In this document: positions 1 to 11,963 of the stretch, piece after piece
Position numbering within the stretch: position 1 is the first letter of the stretch
Layout: the number at the start of each line of letters is the position of its first letter
NCBI GenBank assembly: GCA_016169945.1
Contig: JADLSH010000395.1
Span: 6,290,001-6,354,000 of the forward strand
Reading direction: 5' to 3'
From: Trachythela sp. YZ-2020
Taxonomy: Eukaryota > Cnidaria > Anthozoa > Malacalcyonacea > Clavulariidae
DNA length: 64,000 nt
The notes under the pieces: model-generated
Told to the model about the DNA's origin: nothing
Databases searched by the model: none
Seen by the model: only the letters and a program-made list of their open reading frames with translations
Position numbers and translations under genes: made by a program

Positions 1-905
1 CACTTCCTATATCATCAGGTGTCCCGCAAGGCTCTATCCTTGGATCAGCTCTGTTTCTGTTATGCGCCAACGACGATTCAGCAACGACCAGCCAAGTAAC
101 AATGTTTGCTGACGATACGAAGTTAGTATTCTCGGCTATCAAATCTCAAGACGACGCTGTGTTACTCCAAAATGATCTTAGAAACTTAGAACACTGGTCA
201 TCTATATCCGGTCTGACGTTCAATGAATCAAAATGTAAGCAGCAACAAATAACAAGAATGATTACACCAATCACGTCAATTTACAAGTTAAACGATCACC
301 AATTACATACAATTGACATTGAAAGAGATCGTGGAGTATATGCGTATCATCAAACCTTACATGGAAAACGCAAGTACACCAACGAGCGTCGAAAGCAAAT
401 AAACTGCTAGGCTACATCAGGAGAAACACCATGTTTGTAACAAATATAGCACCACGACGAACATTATATCTTGCACTGGTTCGCTCTCATTTCGGCTATG
501 GCTCGCAGATTTGGACACCGCAGTCGATTGAACTTATCAACATGTAAGAAAGAACGCAGAGACGCGCAACTAAATATATTTCGATCGACAGACGTGGACT
601 ATAGTACAAGATTACAATCCTTACATCTTCTTCCTATATCGTACCTGACCCTCTTCTTCAAAATCACACATGGCTTGGTAGAAACGTCCGCTCTTCCCGT
701 CATTCGTGCTACACACAGAACGACACGATAATCATTCAACTCATTAGAACTTGTCGAATATGGAACAGTCTTGTAGATGAACTAAATTTTGAAGTCTTCT
801 CGTTTTCAAATCAATTTTACTGAAATATTATTATAAATCATTAGAACTCAATTACGACACTGATAATCCTCGAACATTTAAAACTATATGCCTGAAATGC
901 AACTC
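1..905 (+). mobile_element. Decayed non-LTR retrotransposon, C-terminal reverse transcriptase part
   Basis: The translation shows the RT motif SGVPQGSILGSALF near positions 17-55, then FADDTKLVF (catalytic F-A-D-D box) at 102-130 and a thumb-like stretch ending near 390. Further pieces in shifted frames follow, including a typical jockey/CR1-like tail (Q-R-R-A-T near 550) and LQSLHLLPISYL around 620-660. Frameshifts and stops separate the pieces, so no intact ORF remains, and the element is cut by the window edge. The exact clade (CR1, jockey or other) cannot be fixed from this fragment. Confidence 0.85.
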
Positions 906-1177
906 TGTGCGTAGTCTTGCATGTCCAGTATCGTGTTGTTATTAGATGTTGTAACTTATTTCATTTAAATTGTTAGTAGTTCGTTATAACAAATAAGTTT
1001 CTTAGTTTGTATGTTCGTTAGTTTGTCTAACTGTTTGTTTTTGTTTCTTATATACTTAACTAATTATTGGGCCCCCAGTAAATGGCAATATGCTGTTACG
1101 GTGACCCTGGCAAATTTTGTAAATAGGAAGCGACGAGTAAAAATAGACGTTTTATAGGCGCTTATGGGCGCAACCGA

Positions 1178-1220
1178 CTCTCGTACCCAGACCTACGCGC
1201 ATGGGGTCTGGGTACGAGAA
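1178..1220. repeat. Short palindromic hairpin
   Basis: TCTCGTACCCAGACC and its reverse complement GGTCTGGGTACGAGA are separated by about 12 bases (ACGCGCATGG core). Related words (CTCGTACCCATGCGC, GCGCCTGGGTACGAGG) recur at about 37816-37832 and 41803-41819, so this is probably a miniature dispersed element. Confidence 0.6.
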
Positions 1221-1737
1221 TTGGCCCATATTTTAATAGTGCAAAATATCAATGGTATTATAAACGGTAAATGCAAATTTATTTATTTTTAAACTTTCCA
1301 ACTTAACAACAAGTTTACAATTTTAAATGAGTGTGTAATAAAAGAATACCAGCTCAGACGAATAAACCAGAAACAATAACTATTATTATCATTAACCATG
1401 TAACTACAATTTATAATAGATAATGTTGATAATTTAAAACATAAAAAGTATTTGCATCATTAAAAAGTATTCTGTTCATGTCAGTTAAACTCGCAAATTT
1501 TGTGCGCATGCGCCTTTATCTGCAGTGCGCTTATATGCGGGGTAATAGGGTACTGGCGAAGTTAATAAATTAATATTGAATTAAAATTGCTATTCGGTCC
1601 ATTAATACATTATTATTTATTACTTCGATGAACGTGGTTTCGATCATATCTTCTATGTTTAATAGCTTTAACTGAATAAATGCCTCACGAAATGTAAGAT
1701 GTTAGTCGAGAAGTGAGATTAGATTCATCAGAAGCAA

Positions 1738-1785
1738 TATCTGAAGTCTGAAGTCCGAAGTCTGAAGTTTGAAGTCTGAGTCCCT
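1738..1785. repeat. Short tandem repeat, unit close to TCTGAAGT
   Basis: About six imperfect copies of an 8-base unit (TCTGAAG[TC]) run head to tail. The reverse-strand word CTTCAGACTT recurs at about 14408-14450. Confidence 0.7.
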
Positions 1786-3274
1786 GTACCCGGCATTCGT
1801 ATGAAACAACTTCACTATATGAAACTAAAAAGTTTGATGCCAACTTCAAACAAACGAAATTCCCTAATAAACACCAACGGCAGTTTAATTAAAAACTTTT
1901 CTCGAGTTGCACTATTTTTTCACTGAGTCGCGCCATTATATCACTGAGTCGCGCAAATTAGATTATCAAGTTAGATTATCTCCTTTTTTAAACTTTTGAA
2001 CTGTAGGTTGGTGAGTAATATCATCCCAAGTGATTGAGATTGCATAATGAGAAATTTATTGAAATCGATTCCTTAAAATTAATTTTATGAACAAAACGAT
2101 TGTTGCATGCAGTGGCCTAACGAAGAAAGACGGGGCCTTTAGGCATACCTCCGCAAACATATAGAATGAGAGGCCTGCAATCTTGTGGCTATCAACAAAT
2201 AGACTGTGTAGACTTGTTTCCGATGATCATGGTGGTAATCATTTAGCAATGATGCGCATGCCAATGAATTCAGGATTACAAAATAACTGGGACTAAAACT
2301 AACTTTTCTCTGGGGATCTGGGGGTGCATTCCCCTTGAAAATTTGGAAATCTGAGGGTTCTTAATAAAACGGTATTTTCTGCATTCAGAAACTATCCTGA
2401 TCCCCAGGTAATATACAGGGTGTATATCAAGTCGTCATTTCGAACAAGTCGTCATTGGTGTCCTTAGTGGCTAGTGCAAGTAATAACTGAACAATTTGTA
2501 GAACCTATCAGTTTTAGACTACGCATAATTATGCAATTTTACTAATGTTATTCCATAGTCGCGTGTCAAATTCTTGAATTTTGTTGTTTACTTCAATATT
2601 GTCCTTGCCATATGAGAAAAAGGATTAAGAATAATTTCGATAGTTTTATTTATTGATACTCCTAAATCCAATCCACAAATTACCGTAAAACAATTTTACG
2701 TCCATCATCGACACAAACGCCGTTGATCGCACGGCAATGTAAACAGAAATTGGCAAGCTGGTTCATGCTTAAACCGTGGTTTAAACCACCTTTAAAGCAT
2801 GTAAAGTTTGTAAATGAGCTCAAAGTAGTGCATGGAAAGCCGTATAGTTGTTTGGTTTTGATGATATAATTGCAAAAATGTTCAATTTTATCGCTTTGTT
2901 GATAAAAATATATTAGTATCAATTATTATCGCATCTCAAATTGACGAAAATAATAAAACGAGTTCGTGTTTTCAATGGGAACGTGGTTTTGTATAGTGAG
3001 CAACAACACTGACAAATTTAGCAAATTGACGAAAACTTTTGTACTTAATTATTTGTTTTCCGAACCCATTTTGTTCGCCAAAAAGTTGTAAGAATGTAGT
3101 AAAATTACCACAGATTCAAGTTCTGCTATTATTTTAGCGTAGTTTTTGAAATATTTCGATTTTATATTTTATTTTATTTATATTTGAGTTTTCTGTCAAC
3201 CCGCTTATAAATGACATAAATAACTATAACTCATCACGATGTGGCGAGTGACGTCGTCCTGGCAGGCAACGTAT

Positions 3275-3476
3275 TAGACTTGCTACAAGTCGACTCCATT
3301 GACGCGCGGTAAAGCTCAGACGCGCAGTTAAGCCCAATTCAACGAAAGCGCGAGTCGGACATTGGCCACTTGATAAAGCTCGCCCTTAGTCTGTATATTA
3401 ACCAGGTCCGTATTAACCAAGTAAACTCAGTCCGTATTAACCCAGTCATTATGCGAGTCGACTTGTAGCAAGTCTA
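3275..3476. mobile_element. MITE, 202 bp, with 9-bp target duplication
   Basis: The ends are inverted repeats: TAGACTTGCTACAAGTCGAC at the left and its reverse complement at the right. The element is flanked by the direct repeat GCAACGTAT (3266-3274 and 3477-3485). A 9-bp duplication is typical of Mutator-like elements, so that superfamily is a guess. There is no coding capacity. Confidence 0.8.
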
Positions 3477-3509
3477 GCAACGTATTAACAGATCCTCTTC
3501 TGGCCGCAT

Positions 3510-3933
3510 CAAGGGAACACGGCAGACTGCCGTGTAACCCGTGTTGATTTCTTTATTTACATGTAAATGAATATGGTCGTTCACTTACTTGTTTTTGGTC
3601 TTTTAATACGCATATTCTTTAAGTGATTCCCCACTTTAATACCAAATATACTTAATATAGCGTACGATCCGACGGACAAATCGAAGCAAATTAGCCGCGC
3701 CCGCAAAAACCAATCGAAGCGGAAATACACTTGAAAACAATTTTGAAATTTGAATTTGCTTCGATTTGTCCGTCGGATCGTACGCTATATTAAGTATATT
3801 TGGTATTAAAGTGGGGAATCACTTAAAGAATATGCGTATTAAAAGACCAAAAACAAGTAAGTGAACGACCATATTCATTTACATGTAAATAAAGAAATCA
3901 ACACGGGTTACACGGCAGTCTGCCGTGTTCCCT
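3510..3933. mobile_element. Palindromic MITE with about 180-bp arms
   Basis: Two nearly perfect inverted arms (about 3510-3694 and 3756-3935) surround a spacer of about 60 bp. The left end reads CAAGGGAACACGGCAG and the right end mirrors it. TGGCCGCAT lies immediately outside both ends (3501-3509 and 3934-3942). The boundary is ambiguous by a base or two, giving a 7-9 bp duplication, which is compatible with a hAT- or Mutator-type non-autonomous element. It lies only 33 bp from the 3275-3476 MITE. Confidence 0.8.
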
Positions 3934-3942
3934 TGGCCGCAT

Positions 3943-5491
3943 GGCCAATAATAGAATGCGCTTAAATAATATTCCGGCCGCGCTTCACCCTCTGAGTACC
4001 TTTCACTACTATTCAACCCATGCCTTTGCCTGAAGTATATACCTTCACTATGTCTATGACTATGTTTTCGATATCGCCAATTCTCAAATATTATATTATA
4101 ATATAAGATCTTCACATGATTACTTCCACGAATATTTAATATATAGATAGTTTACGTGTTTGCAGCCAAAGAACAAAGCGATTTTTGCCACGTGGGATGA
4201 AATTTTGACAGCGAATCCGGTTATATCTTCCTACCTTGCAGATACCTCCCTAATTTTCCTCTGCCCGCGTCTCAACTGCCCTCTCCTAAACTGCCTTCGC
4301 CTCAATCTGCACCAACCCCTTAAAACCGCCAGCTGCGCAGGCTGTCCTCTGCGAGGCAGGCTAGTTATATCCTCATGTTTCGCACACAATAGGATTAGGG
4401 TAGGATAGAGTCCGGTTGAGAATCAAAAGAAATCGTGCGACATGAGGATGCTATACATTACAGAGCATTGCGTATAATCTTTATTTCCGCTTCCGAATAG
4501 TCACAAGTTTCTTTGTATGGTTCTTGGAAAATAGATTCTGAGAAAAAGTATACAACTATAGGTAATATTAAAGTGAAAGTATATATCTGTAAAAGTATTT
4601 TCCTTCCCGAGAAACTTCCCGATACTATATCCACAACGCCAAAATATTTAACGTAAACACAACTAAATCAATGAGTGTGAACAAATACCATAATTTCGTA
4701 TAAACAAAACTACTATTTGGTGAAACCTATACTTGTTCACTGGATATTCTAACTTCTTTTTATGAAATCTTATTATTCTGTAAGTTTCGTATTCAGTATA
4801 AGGTGTGGTTAACTACATGGTTATGATTTTCGTATACACCTTGTAATTGACGTCTTTGACTTTGTTGCCTATAACTTATTTCGTTCATATCGCAAATCCA
4901 TTCGTAAATCAATAAAGTGTATTAAGTTTATTAAATACTAACAGGCTAAACTCAAATTTGCTTTTCGCAAAATATAAAGTTTCGGTTTTACATTGCTAAA
5001 CGGCTACGGCTACGGAAAGCAATCCGATTTGCTATTCACAATTCCCCGTGAACTACCGGTAAAACTGCGAAGAATATGGCCACTGTGGGATGGATAAAGA
5101 TCTAAGATATCACAGATTCACAGTATTATAAATCACTACTTTACATTTGCATCATTTACCAGTGACATTTACATACCTGTGACTCCAACCTACTGCCCAA
5201 CCTGATCGATCAAAATGTTCGTTATAGCCTGGCGATTGCCGCGTTGCCGGTTGTATTTTAGTTCACAAGCACACTGCACACAGCGCGTGCTTCCTTCACG
5301 ATAGCCTGCATGCAGGCTGTCTATATATGGTAGAACCAGATCAGTGGGTAGAATCCAAACAACTCATTGGACGAATAAATAGAGAATCTATAATGTTGAC
5401 ATTCTTTAACTGGCAGAAAGAAGATTACTAGAACTTTAAATCTGGAATTTACAATAATAATAATAATAAGCATTTATTTCAACACGATAAA
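3943..5491. other. Gene-free stretch
   Basis: I see no supported exon, RNA gene or well-bounded repeat. The open frame at 4160-4408 is compositionally random and matches no family I know. Confidence 0.4.
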
Positions 5492-5552
5492 AAGCTGAAA
5501 TAATAAGACACAACTGAACATTTCACTTTAAGCCACACGGGTCGACCGCAAA
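5492..5552. repeat. 61-bp direct repeat, copy 1
   Basis: The segment from AGCTGAAATAATAAGACAC to CGGGTCGACCGCAAA recurs in the same orientation at 6394-6454 with few differences. The pair brackets the TTAA element at 5670-6314, so the two may be ends of a larger composite or products of local duplication. Confidence 0.75.
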
Positions 5553-5669
5553 TTTGAACGTTATATGGCTCCAAATCAATGTTGATATATGCATGCATGC
5601 GTACTAATTTCAAGTTACTGTACTTAGTTAGTAGGAGTAATGGGTTTCAAAGTGTATGTATACTGGATC

Positions 5670-6314
5670 TTAAGGAGGCTCCCTACAGTTTTAATTCTGT
5701 GTCGCGGGATTTTGTTCACGCGCGGGATCTTCAACCACACGCGGGACTTGACCGTGTACGCGTGGCGGGTTTTTTAAAATTGCGATTGCGAATCACGATT
5801 GCGCCAAAATTTCGTTGTCCACACGCGTGGGTATTCGAGGGCTTGTCTCGCATGAAAAATGAAATCCTGATTTTTCTGACGTCACACACAAACTTTTTTA
5901 ATTTGCATACGACCCAGAAATCACAAAATGCATAAAATATGCGATTTTAAAAAAACTTTTTATTGCAAAAAAACGTTTTTTTGAGATTTAAAAAAAGTCG
6001 GCTCCGAGGAATTTTTTTAAAATCGCATATTTCAATACTTTGTACTTTAGGTGCTCGTGTGCCAAAAATAAAAAAGTTTTACCGCGAAGGAAAATCCAAA
6101 AAATTAAGAAAGAAGAAAAAATAACACAATCTCTAAATCGCGTTGTTACCATGGCAACGTAAATATTTAGAAACACTTTTTGTTCTTCGTAATCCGCAAT
6201 ATTGTGGCAATCTGATAGCCAAGTCTCGTGATCATACCTTGCAAAATAAGCAAATAATGGACCTTAGAGCACATTTGCGTGCTACAGAATTAAAACTGTA
6301 GGGAGCCTCCTTAA
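5670..6314. mobile_element. TTAA-flanked non-autonomous element, 645 bp
   Basis: It begins TTAAGGAGGCTCCCTACAG and ends with the inverted copy CTGTAGGGAGCCTCCTTAA; the repeat extends for about 30 bp. TTAA at both edges is the target-site signature of piggyBac-type transposons. Short open frames inside are not protein-like. The element at 24894-25598 has the same end design (TTAAGGTGGCTCG). Confidence 0.8.
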
Positions 6315-6393
6315 ATGACATCATTACTCTTGCTACTGTACGTACATCTCATATATGACTAATATGCTAATGCATCATTACTCTTGCTACTGT

Positions 6394-6454
6394 AGCTGAA
6401 ATAATAAGACACAACTGAATATTTCACTTTAAGCCACACGGGTCGACCGCAAAC
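6394..6454. repeat. 61-bp direct repeat, copy 2
   Basis: Partner of the copy at 5492-5552, in the same orientation, lying just outside the TTAA element. Confidence 0.75.
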
Positions 6455-7737
6455 GTTTGAAACGTCACGCATAGTTTTTTGAGGGCCGTATGTTAGATAA
6501 CTATTATGGTTAATACGTTTCCCTCTTGAAATAAAGTTTTACTACTATACTACTACTAGTTTTCGACATTATATGGTATACATAAACACTGCAAAACTAC
6601 TGTAAAACCCTAACTTCTTCAATGAATACTTCCTACGATTATATTTGAAAGTTCTTTGAGAAAGTATAATTAAAATTACTTCGGTAATGACCCTAATTAG
6701 GTCGATAAAATGAGCTCTTATAGTAATACCCCAATGGAATATTGAAGGAACTGCAATCTAAAATCTATACAAACATGGTTATTTATAATGTATATGAATA
6801 AATGGACCTACGCGACGGCGTTTGCATCAAGTTGTTATATTTTTCAATACTCTGCTAATGGGACAATGGCGATGATTCCAAACAACTATCGAACAACTAT
6901 CGATTTTTTTCCACGACGTACACAGAGAAACGTCACAGCCGCCAACCCCCTGAAATGAATTCTAGCTATTAATTATTACCTGGAATTATCTTTCTGTGAA
7001 TCCCAATTCCGACGAAACGCTTTTACTGGAATTCCTCTTCACTAGAAACAGAAAGTGATGCAATCAGCGGGTATAAACTCCGTTCATATTATAATACTAA
7101 ATAGTCAAAGAGGTAGAACAACTGTAAAGACCTGACATCAGCCAGACCTGACATCAGCCCAGAGTGATCGGCAGAGGTTAGTACGAAGATTTAAATAATA
7201 TATGGTTGCATTTAACATTTTTAGCTTGTGACTTGTGTACAGGAGGATTTAGAAAACAATTCATGACACAAATTTAGTGGAAACTGGGCATAGTCTACAA
7301 AATACGATCGCCTATTTTAAGGCTGGAACACAGCAGCTTTATTGATGCATGTTGTTTGTGTTAACTCAACCGAACTCTGATCGTCGATAGATCAGTCATT
7401 TTTGAATAACGGTGATCACGAAAATGGCACGAAAATATGTTCGATAAGGTTACGTCAGAAGTTGCCTGAATTTGTTGTACCACAAAATGGTGCGGAAGTA
7501 GCACATTGCATAATATTATCTTGACTTAGACCTAATTTGTAGGCAGCCTCGACCATTTATTTTCTTCACTTGTTTATGCAAACACAACATAAACGTATAA
7601 CCCAGTTCAAATTATAGTAAATTCACAGCTTTAACTGAAGCTGGCCGGGTGGGTAACATACGTGTGCGGTTTTTGTTTTACTTTCATTTATAACCATTGC
7701 CATACTATACAATCACATGCTGGGTAGCCTTTGTTAT

Positions 7738-7851
7738 CCAAATATACAAACCAACTATACAATCAAAATATCCAAATATACAATCCAAATTATTATACAA
7801 TCCAAACATACGATCCCAAATATACAATCCCACATATACAATCCCAAATTG
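7738..7851. repeat. Degenerate minisatellite, ATACAATCC-type unit
   Basis: About eight irregular repeats of a 12-17 base unit containing ATATACAATCC or ATACAATCAAA. The frames open through it on both strands are a by-product of the repeat. Confidence 0.7.
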
Positions 7852-9540
7852 GCTTAGCCTGGGTACAGGTGCAGTCTGTGCTTTAAATAATTCCCTCTGT
7901 TGGAAACTGTTGGTATATATACAATTACACAAACGTTCGGTTTTGTGTTCTATTCGTAATTCTGACTTTCTGTACTCGGAATTATTCTGACTTTCTGTAA
8001 TCGAATTTTCGCGAGTCTTCCTGAAAATTAGAGTCCCTGTCTGCGTTACGGAGGCTACCTGCATGGATTGCGAAATAGTTTCATGCATTTAAGCACGTCA
8101 GCGAACGATCTGCCTCATCTGGGCGCTTATAGAGAGACGAACCAAACGTAAAATCCCTGGCTATTGGTTAATCGCAGTGATTGGCCATGATTCAGTGTCG
8201 CTAGTTGAATGAATTGATTTTAAGAATCAAGGGGAAAGTTTATGCAAATCAGGAGTATTCTGTATAAGTTTGTATATATTTTATTGAATAATGATTGTTG
8301 TAAACGTCGTTTCTTTTTCAATTTTCCGTTATTAAATTATAAATGATTTTATAAATAATTAAATAAACACTGAAACCAAATGGTGCTACACTGTCAAGTA
8401 CCATGCTGGGGCACGACATTGACTAGTTACAAATAGTTCAATTCTCCATAAGCTGCAGGCTTAAGTGGCATGGTTGCCACCCATGTAACACACTATACTG
8501 CTGTTGAGCCAGTCAAGTTTTGGACTGTAAATGGTTGAAAAACAGCATGTTGGCGCCAACACGTAGTTTTACTGCAACACACAGACCTTCAAAATCGGTA
8601 AATATTCTAAATATAACGCAATAATTTACGAATTTAAGCCTTTGAGTAACCACTCCTCCTAATAAATCCATCTCTATTTTGAAACTCGCCTCCATACAGG
8701 TATTTTAACAAGTGTAATAGTAATACCATGTTTCTCATTAGCATGTCACTTTGACTTATGACAATTAAGAAGAGGAGAAATTTGCACATGTTAATTAGGT
8801 AATGAACAATTACAATAAATCCATGATATCGAAAACTGCTTTTAAAAACGTTTTTATGTCGTTATAAAAACCTTCCAATTTCGGTACGTAAATAGAAAAA
8901 TTACGGAAGGCAACCACTTTCACCGTCAAAGTGGACACACTCCGATGACATTTAGTGTGGTTTCCTGCTTGTAACAAAAAATGCCATCGACAGTCACTTT
9001 TCTGAGGCAGGTCGGCCGTCTACTATGGATATGAACTTCTATTGTGAAATTATTATAAGTATATGATTGAAGTATATGATTGTGACGCCATCTGCAATAA
9101 ATGTCATATGCCAAATGAAGTATTAAAAGTCTTGACTGCAATAGTCTTATATATGTTACATTCATTCTAGTCGATACTTTCGTATTGAAAACCTCCGTAT
9201 TTCCACGTTCTTATACAATGAATTAATAAAAATATATAAATATTATTGATATCCAACTAGTTATATTTATATGTGGTTTTAAATACAACATTTCCATTCT
9301 CGAACATGATTTTGGGCCAAACATAGGCTAAATCACTGGAATTCAATTGGAATTACAAATATAATATTATTTGCTATCTCTACGAATAACATCATGTTTT
9401 GGGTGTAGAATCCGTTGTGTCCGTTGTGTCCAGTGTGAGCTGTTAAGAATATATTTTTACAACAACAGTGCTAACTACTGTATGAATACATCTCGAAGGT
9501 GCAGTGCCAGTGTGGGTAGAGTGTAGCAAAGATTAACCTA

Positions 9541-9605
9541 CTAACTTCCAGACGAAAGGCCTTCGCTCGAAACGTCGAAGTTCTTATTGTATCTTTCAGG
9601 TAGTT
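9541..9605. repeat. Dispersed repeat fragment (GCTCGAAACGTCGA family)
   Basis: Contains CCTTCGCTCGAAACGTCGAAG followed by TTCTTATTGTATCTTTCAGG. The same module occurs as a full palindrome at 30737-30864 and as a diverged fragment near 53800-53850. Confidence 0.6.
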
Positions 9606-10027
9606 TTACACAACAGTCAACCGCCAAATCTTAACTATACTGTATGGCTTGTTCGATTTTTGCTAAACACCAAACTGATGGGTTAAACGTTTAACTAGGC
9701 GACAATGAAAGCACTTTGACTTTGTTGTTTCAACTGAGTTCGTCAGGTTTAATTCGCCAAACCGGCAAACATAACCCTTGCCTTAATGCCATTGGCCTTC
9801 GTTAGTGCTCGTAGGAATTATAAAGTAACATTTAACTTGAAAAGCCTGTATCCCAGAGTGAAAGACATAGAAAACGCGCAAGAATTTATCTCAAGGATAA
9901 AAACGTAGTCTATTTAAGCGAATGTTCTGTGTAACCAACGTACAATGTCAATGTCAATGGCAAATGCGCCCACAATCAGTGTATCAATTTTGTTGAAACT
10001 ATTTTTAGGTAAAAATAGAGTATAAGA

Positions 10028-11380
10028 TATATAAAATAGTACTGTTTGCTTCGTTTCAATCGAAATGAATTTAAATAGACACATAAACTCGTTGAATCCC
10101 TAAGCTACAAATGAAATATTTTTCTAAAGATCGGACTAAAAATATAAAAGTATTTTGTATCACAATGTTTCTACTTTATATTTGTTCAACTAATTTGTAG
10201 ATGTAAAACATCGACGCTTTCGTATCCGCCATTTTGAATTTTCCTTCCCACAGGGAACATTACGTCACTATTGTGTCACTGCCGTCGTTGATTTGCTAAA
10301 GTAACCCGCACACACAGTTATACGCGCACGATGACATTATATCCGCAAAGGCGGGCGCGAGGAAATGTTGCTATGATCAAAACACGCACAGCCAGTCAAG
10401 CTAAATTAAACCTTTAGAGATTAGTGTGTCAAAGAAGGGATGCAATGATCGAGTGCCCGCTGATCGACGTGTGATGGGTAAGTAGCCTGGGTCGGGCAAG
10501 TTAAAATAAGAGAAAAAACAGATTTTGGCGTACTTTCTCTATTTACTTTCTCTATAGTACTTTCTCTATTTTTCCAGAATATTAATTTTTCTATCTTCTT
10601 GAAACAACGTTTTAAATTAACAGAACTAAATTTTAGTCACGATAACTTCAAGGAATCAGTTCTGATTAAAAATGTATTTTCAGAAATATTCATTAAATAA
10701 GAAACTTAATTACGCCTGAGTTCGTAGATGATGACACAAAATTGACATCTCGTGTGCCAAATTGAGCCTTCACTGAAGTCATTAAAAAGGCACGTGCATT
10801 ATCGATAATAAATTTTCTCCAACAGCAGCATCATGCATATGTCGAGAAAAATGGCTAGAAAAACTAAACACGCCAAAATCTGTTTTTTCTTTTATTTTAA
10901 CTTGCCCGACCCAGGCTACTTACCCATCACACGTCGATCAGCGGGCACTCGATCATTGCATCCCTTCTTTGAACACACTAATCTCTAAAGCCGTTTAATT
11001 TAGCTTGACTGGCTGTGCGTGTTTTGATCATAGCAACATTTCCTCGCACCCGCCTTTGCGGATATAATGTCATCGTGCGCGTATAACTGTGTGTGCGGGT
11101 TACTTTAGCAAATCAACGACGGCAGTGACACAATAGTGACGTAATGTTCCCTGTGGGAAGGAAAATTCAAAATGGCGGATACGGAAGCGTCGATGTTTTA
11201 CATTTACAAATTAGTTGAACAAATATAAAGTAGAAACTTTGTGATACAAAATACTTTCATATTTTTAGTCCGATCTTCAGAAAAGTATTTCATACATTTG
11301 TAGCTTAGGGATTCAACGAGTTTATGTGTCTATTTAAATTCATTTCGATTGAAACGAAGCAAACAGTACTATTTTATATA
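10028..11380. mobile_element. Foldback element with about 500-bp inverted arms
   Basis: The left arm (about 10028-10530) and right arm (about 10869-11380) are near-identical reverse complements, starting TATATAAAATAGTACTG and ending CAGTACTATTTTATATA. They enclose about 340 bp of unique AT-rich sequence. No ORF of note is present. The arms differ by only scattered bases, so the element is young or the arms are homogenised. A clear target duplication is not visible: the terminal TATATA is itself part of the repeat. Confidence 0.85.
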
Positions 11381-11760
11381 CAGGTGTATAAAACGGTAAT
11401 CCAACTTTAATGGCAATGGCATTGTATCGTGCGTTTATTATTGAGTCTATATATTTACGTTTTTCATACCAATCAAGATCACTCTTTTAGTTGTCATAAG
11501 ATACTCTTTTTGTATCATTGCGATCACAAATGGCCAAATAACGATACGATTAAATTGGGAGTTGAGTGCAACGCTATTGTCATGGCAACAATAGAATCAT
11601 GCGCAGATACAGTACGCTTAGCGTACCTCTCTTTAGTATTTTATTTTATACCGCCGTTACCTTTTTATTACGAGCAAACGTTTTACGATATCCAGCCCAC
11701 CTCATTTCTGGAATATGCACAGGTCAAAACCTCAATGCTCAGGGTGCTCGAAAAACCCAA
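11381..11760 (+). mobile_element. Truncated MITE, same family as 20987-21802
   Basis: It begins CAGGTGTATAAAACGGTAATCC directly at the edge of the foldback. It shares with the 20987 element the order of words GTGCGTTTATTATT, TTTTGTATCATTGCGATCA and AATGGCC. The opposite terminal repeat is missing, so this is one end only. The open frames here (11429-11764, 11566-11898) belong to the repeat. Confidence 0.6.
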
Positions 11761-11963
11761 ATAAATTTTAGTACGTGCTCAAAAAAAAGCCGCCTAAATT
11801 TTAATACGTGCTCAAAAATCCAAAATTTTGTGAATGTTAATTTTCGTTTATATTGTAATGTAGAAATCAAAGAAGACGTTGTAAACACGGCTAGATAATA
11901 TATCTGACAGCGCCACACTTGAGCAGAAGTTTCTACTTCGAGGAATCAACTGCGACCCAAGAT

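Larger units (their letters stand above)
906..3265. other. Gene-free stretch
   Basis: AT-rich sequence with no supported exon. It holds a perfect hairpin at 1178-1220 and a short degenerate tandem repeat at 1738-1785. A minus-strand open stretch at 2680-2922 (80 codons, cysteine-bearing C-terminal half) is the only weakly gene-like piece; it has no recognisable family and no convincing splice partner. Confidence 0.5.
6455..10027. other. Gene-free stretch
   Basis: No supported exon. It contains a degenerate minisatellite (7738-7851) and a fragment of a dispersed repeat near 9541-9605. The remaining open frames (for example minus 7705-8088 and minus 8926-9165) are low-complexity or unrecognised, without splice context. 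Confidence 0.4.

Noticed and set aside
2680..2922. 80-codon minus-strand frame with several cysteines
   Set aside because: The C-terminal half looks mildly protein-like, but no family, signal peptide or splice partner could be found.
5579..5935. 118-codon plus-strand frame
   Set aside because: Mostly inside the TTAA-flanked element and not protein-like.
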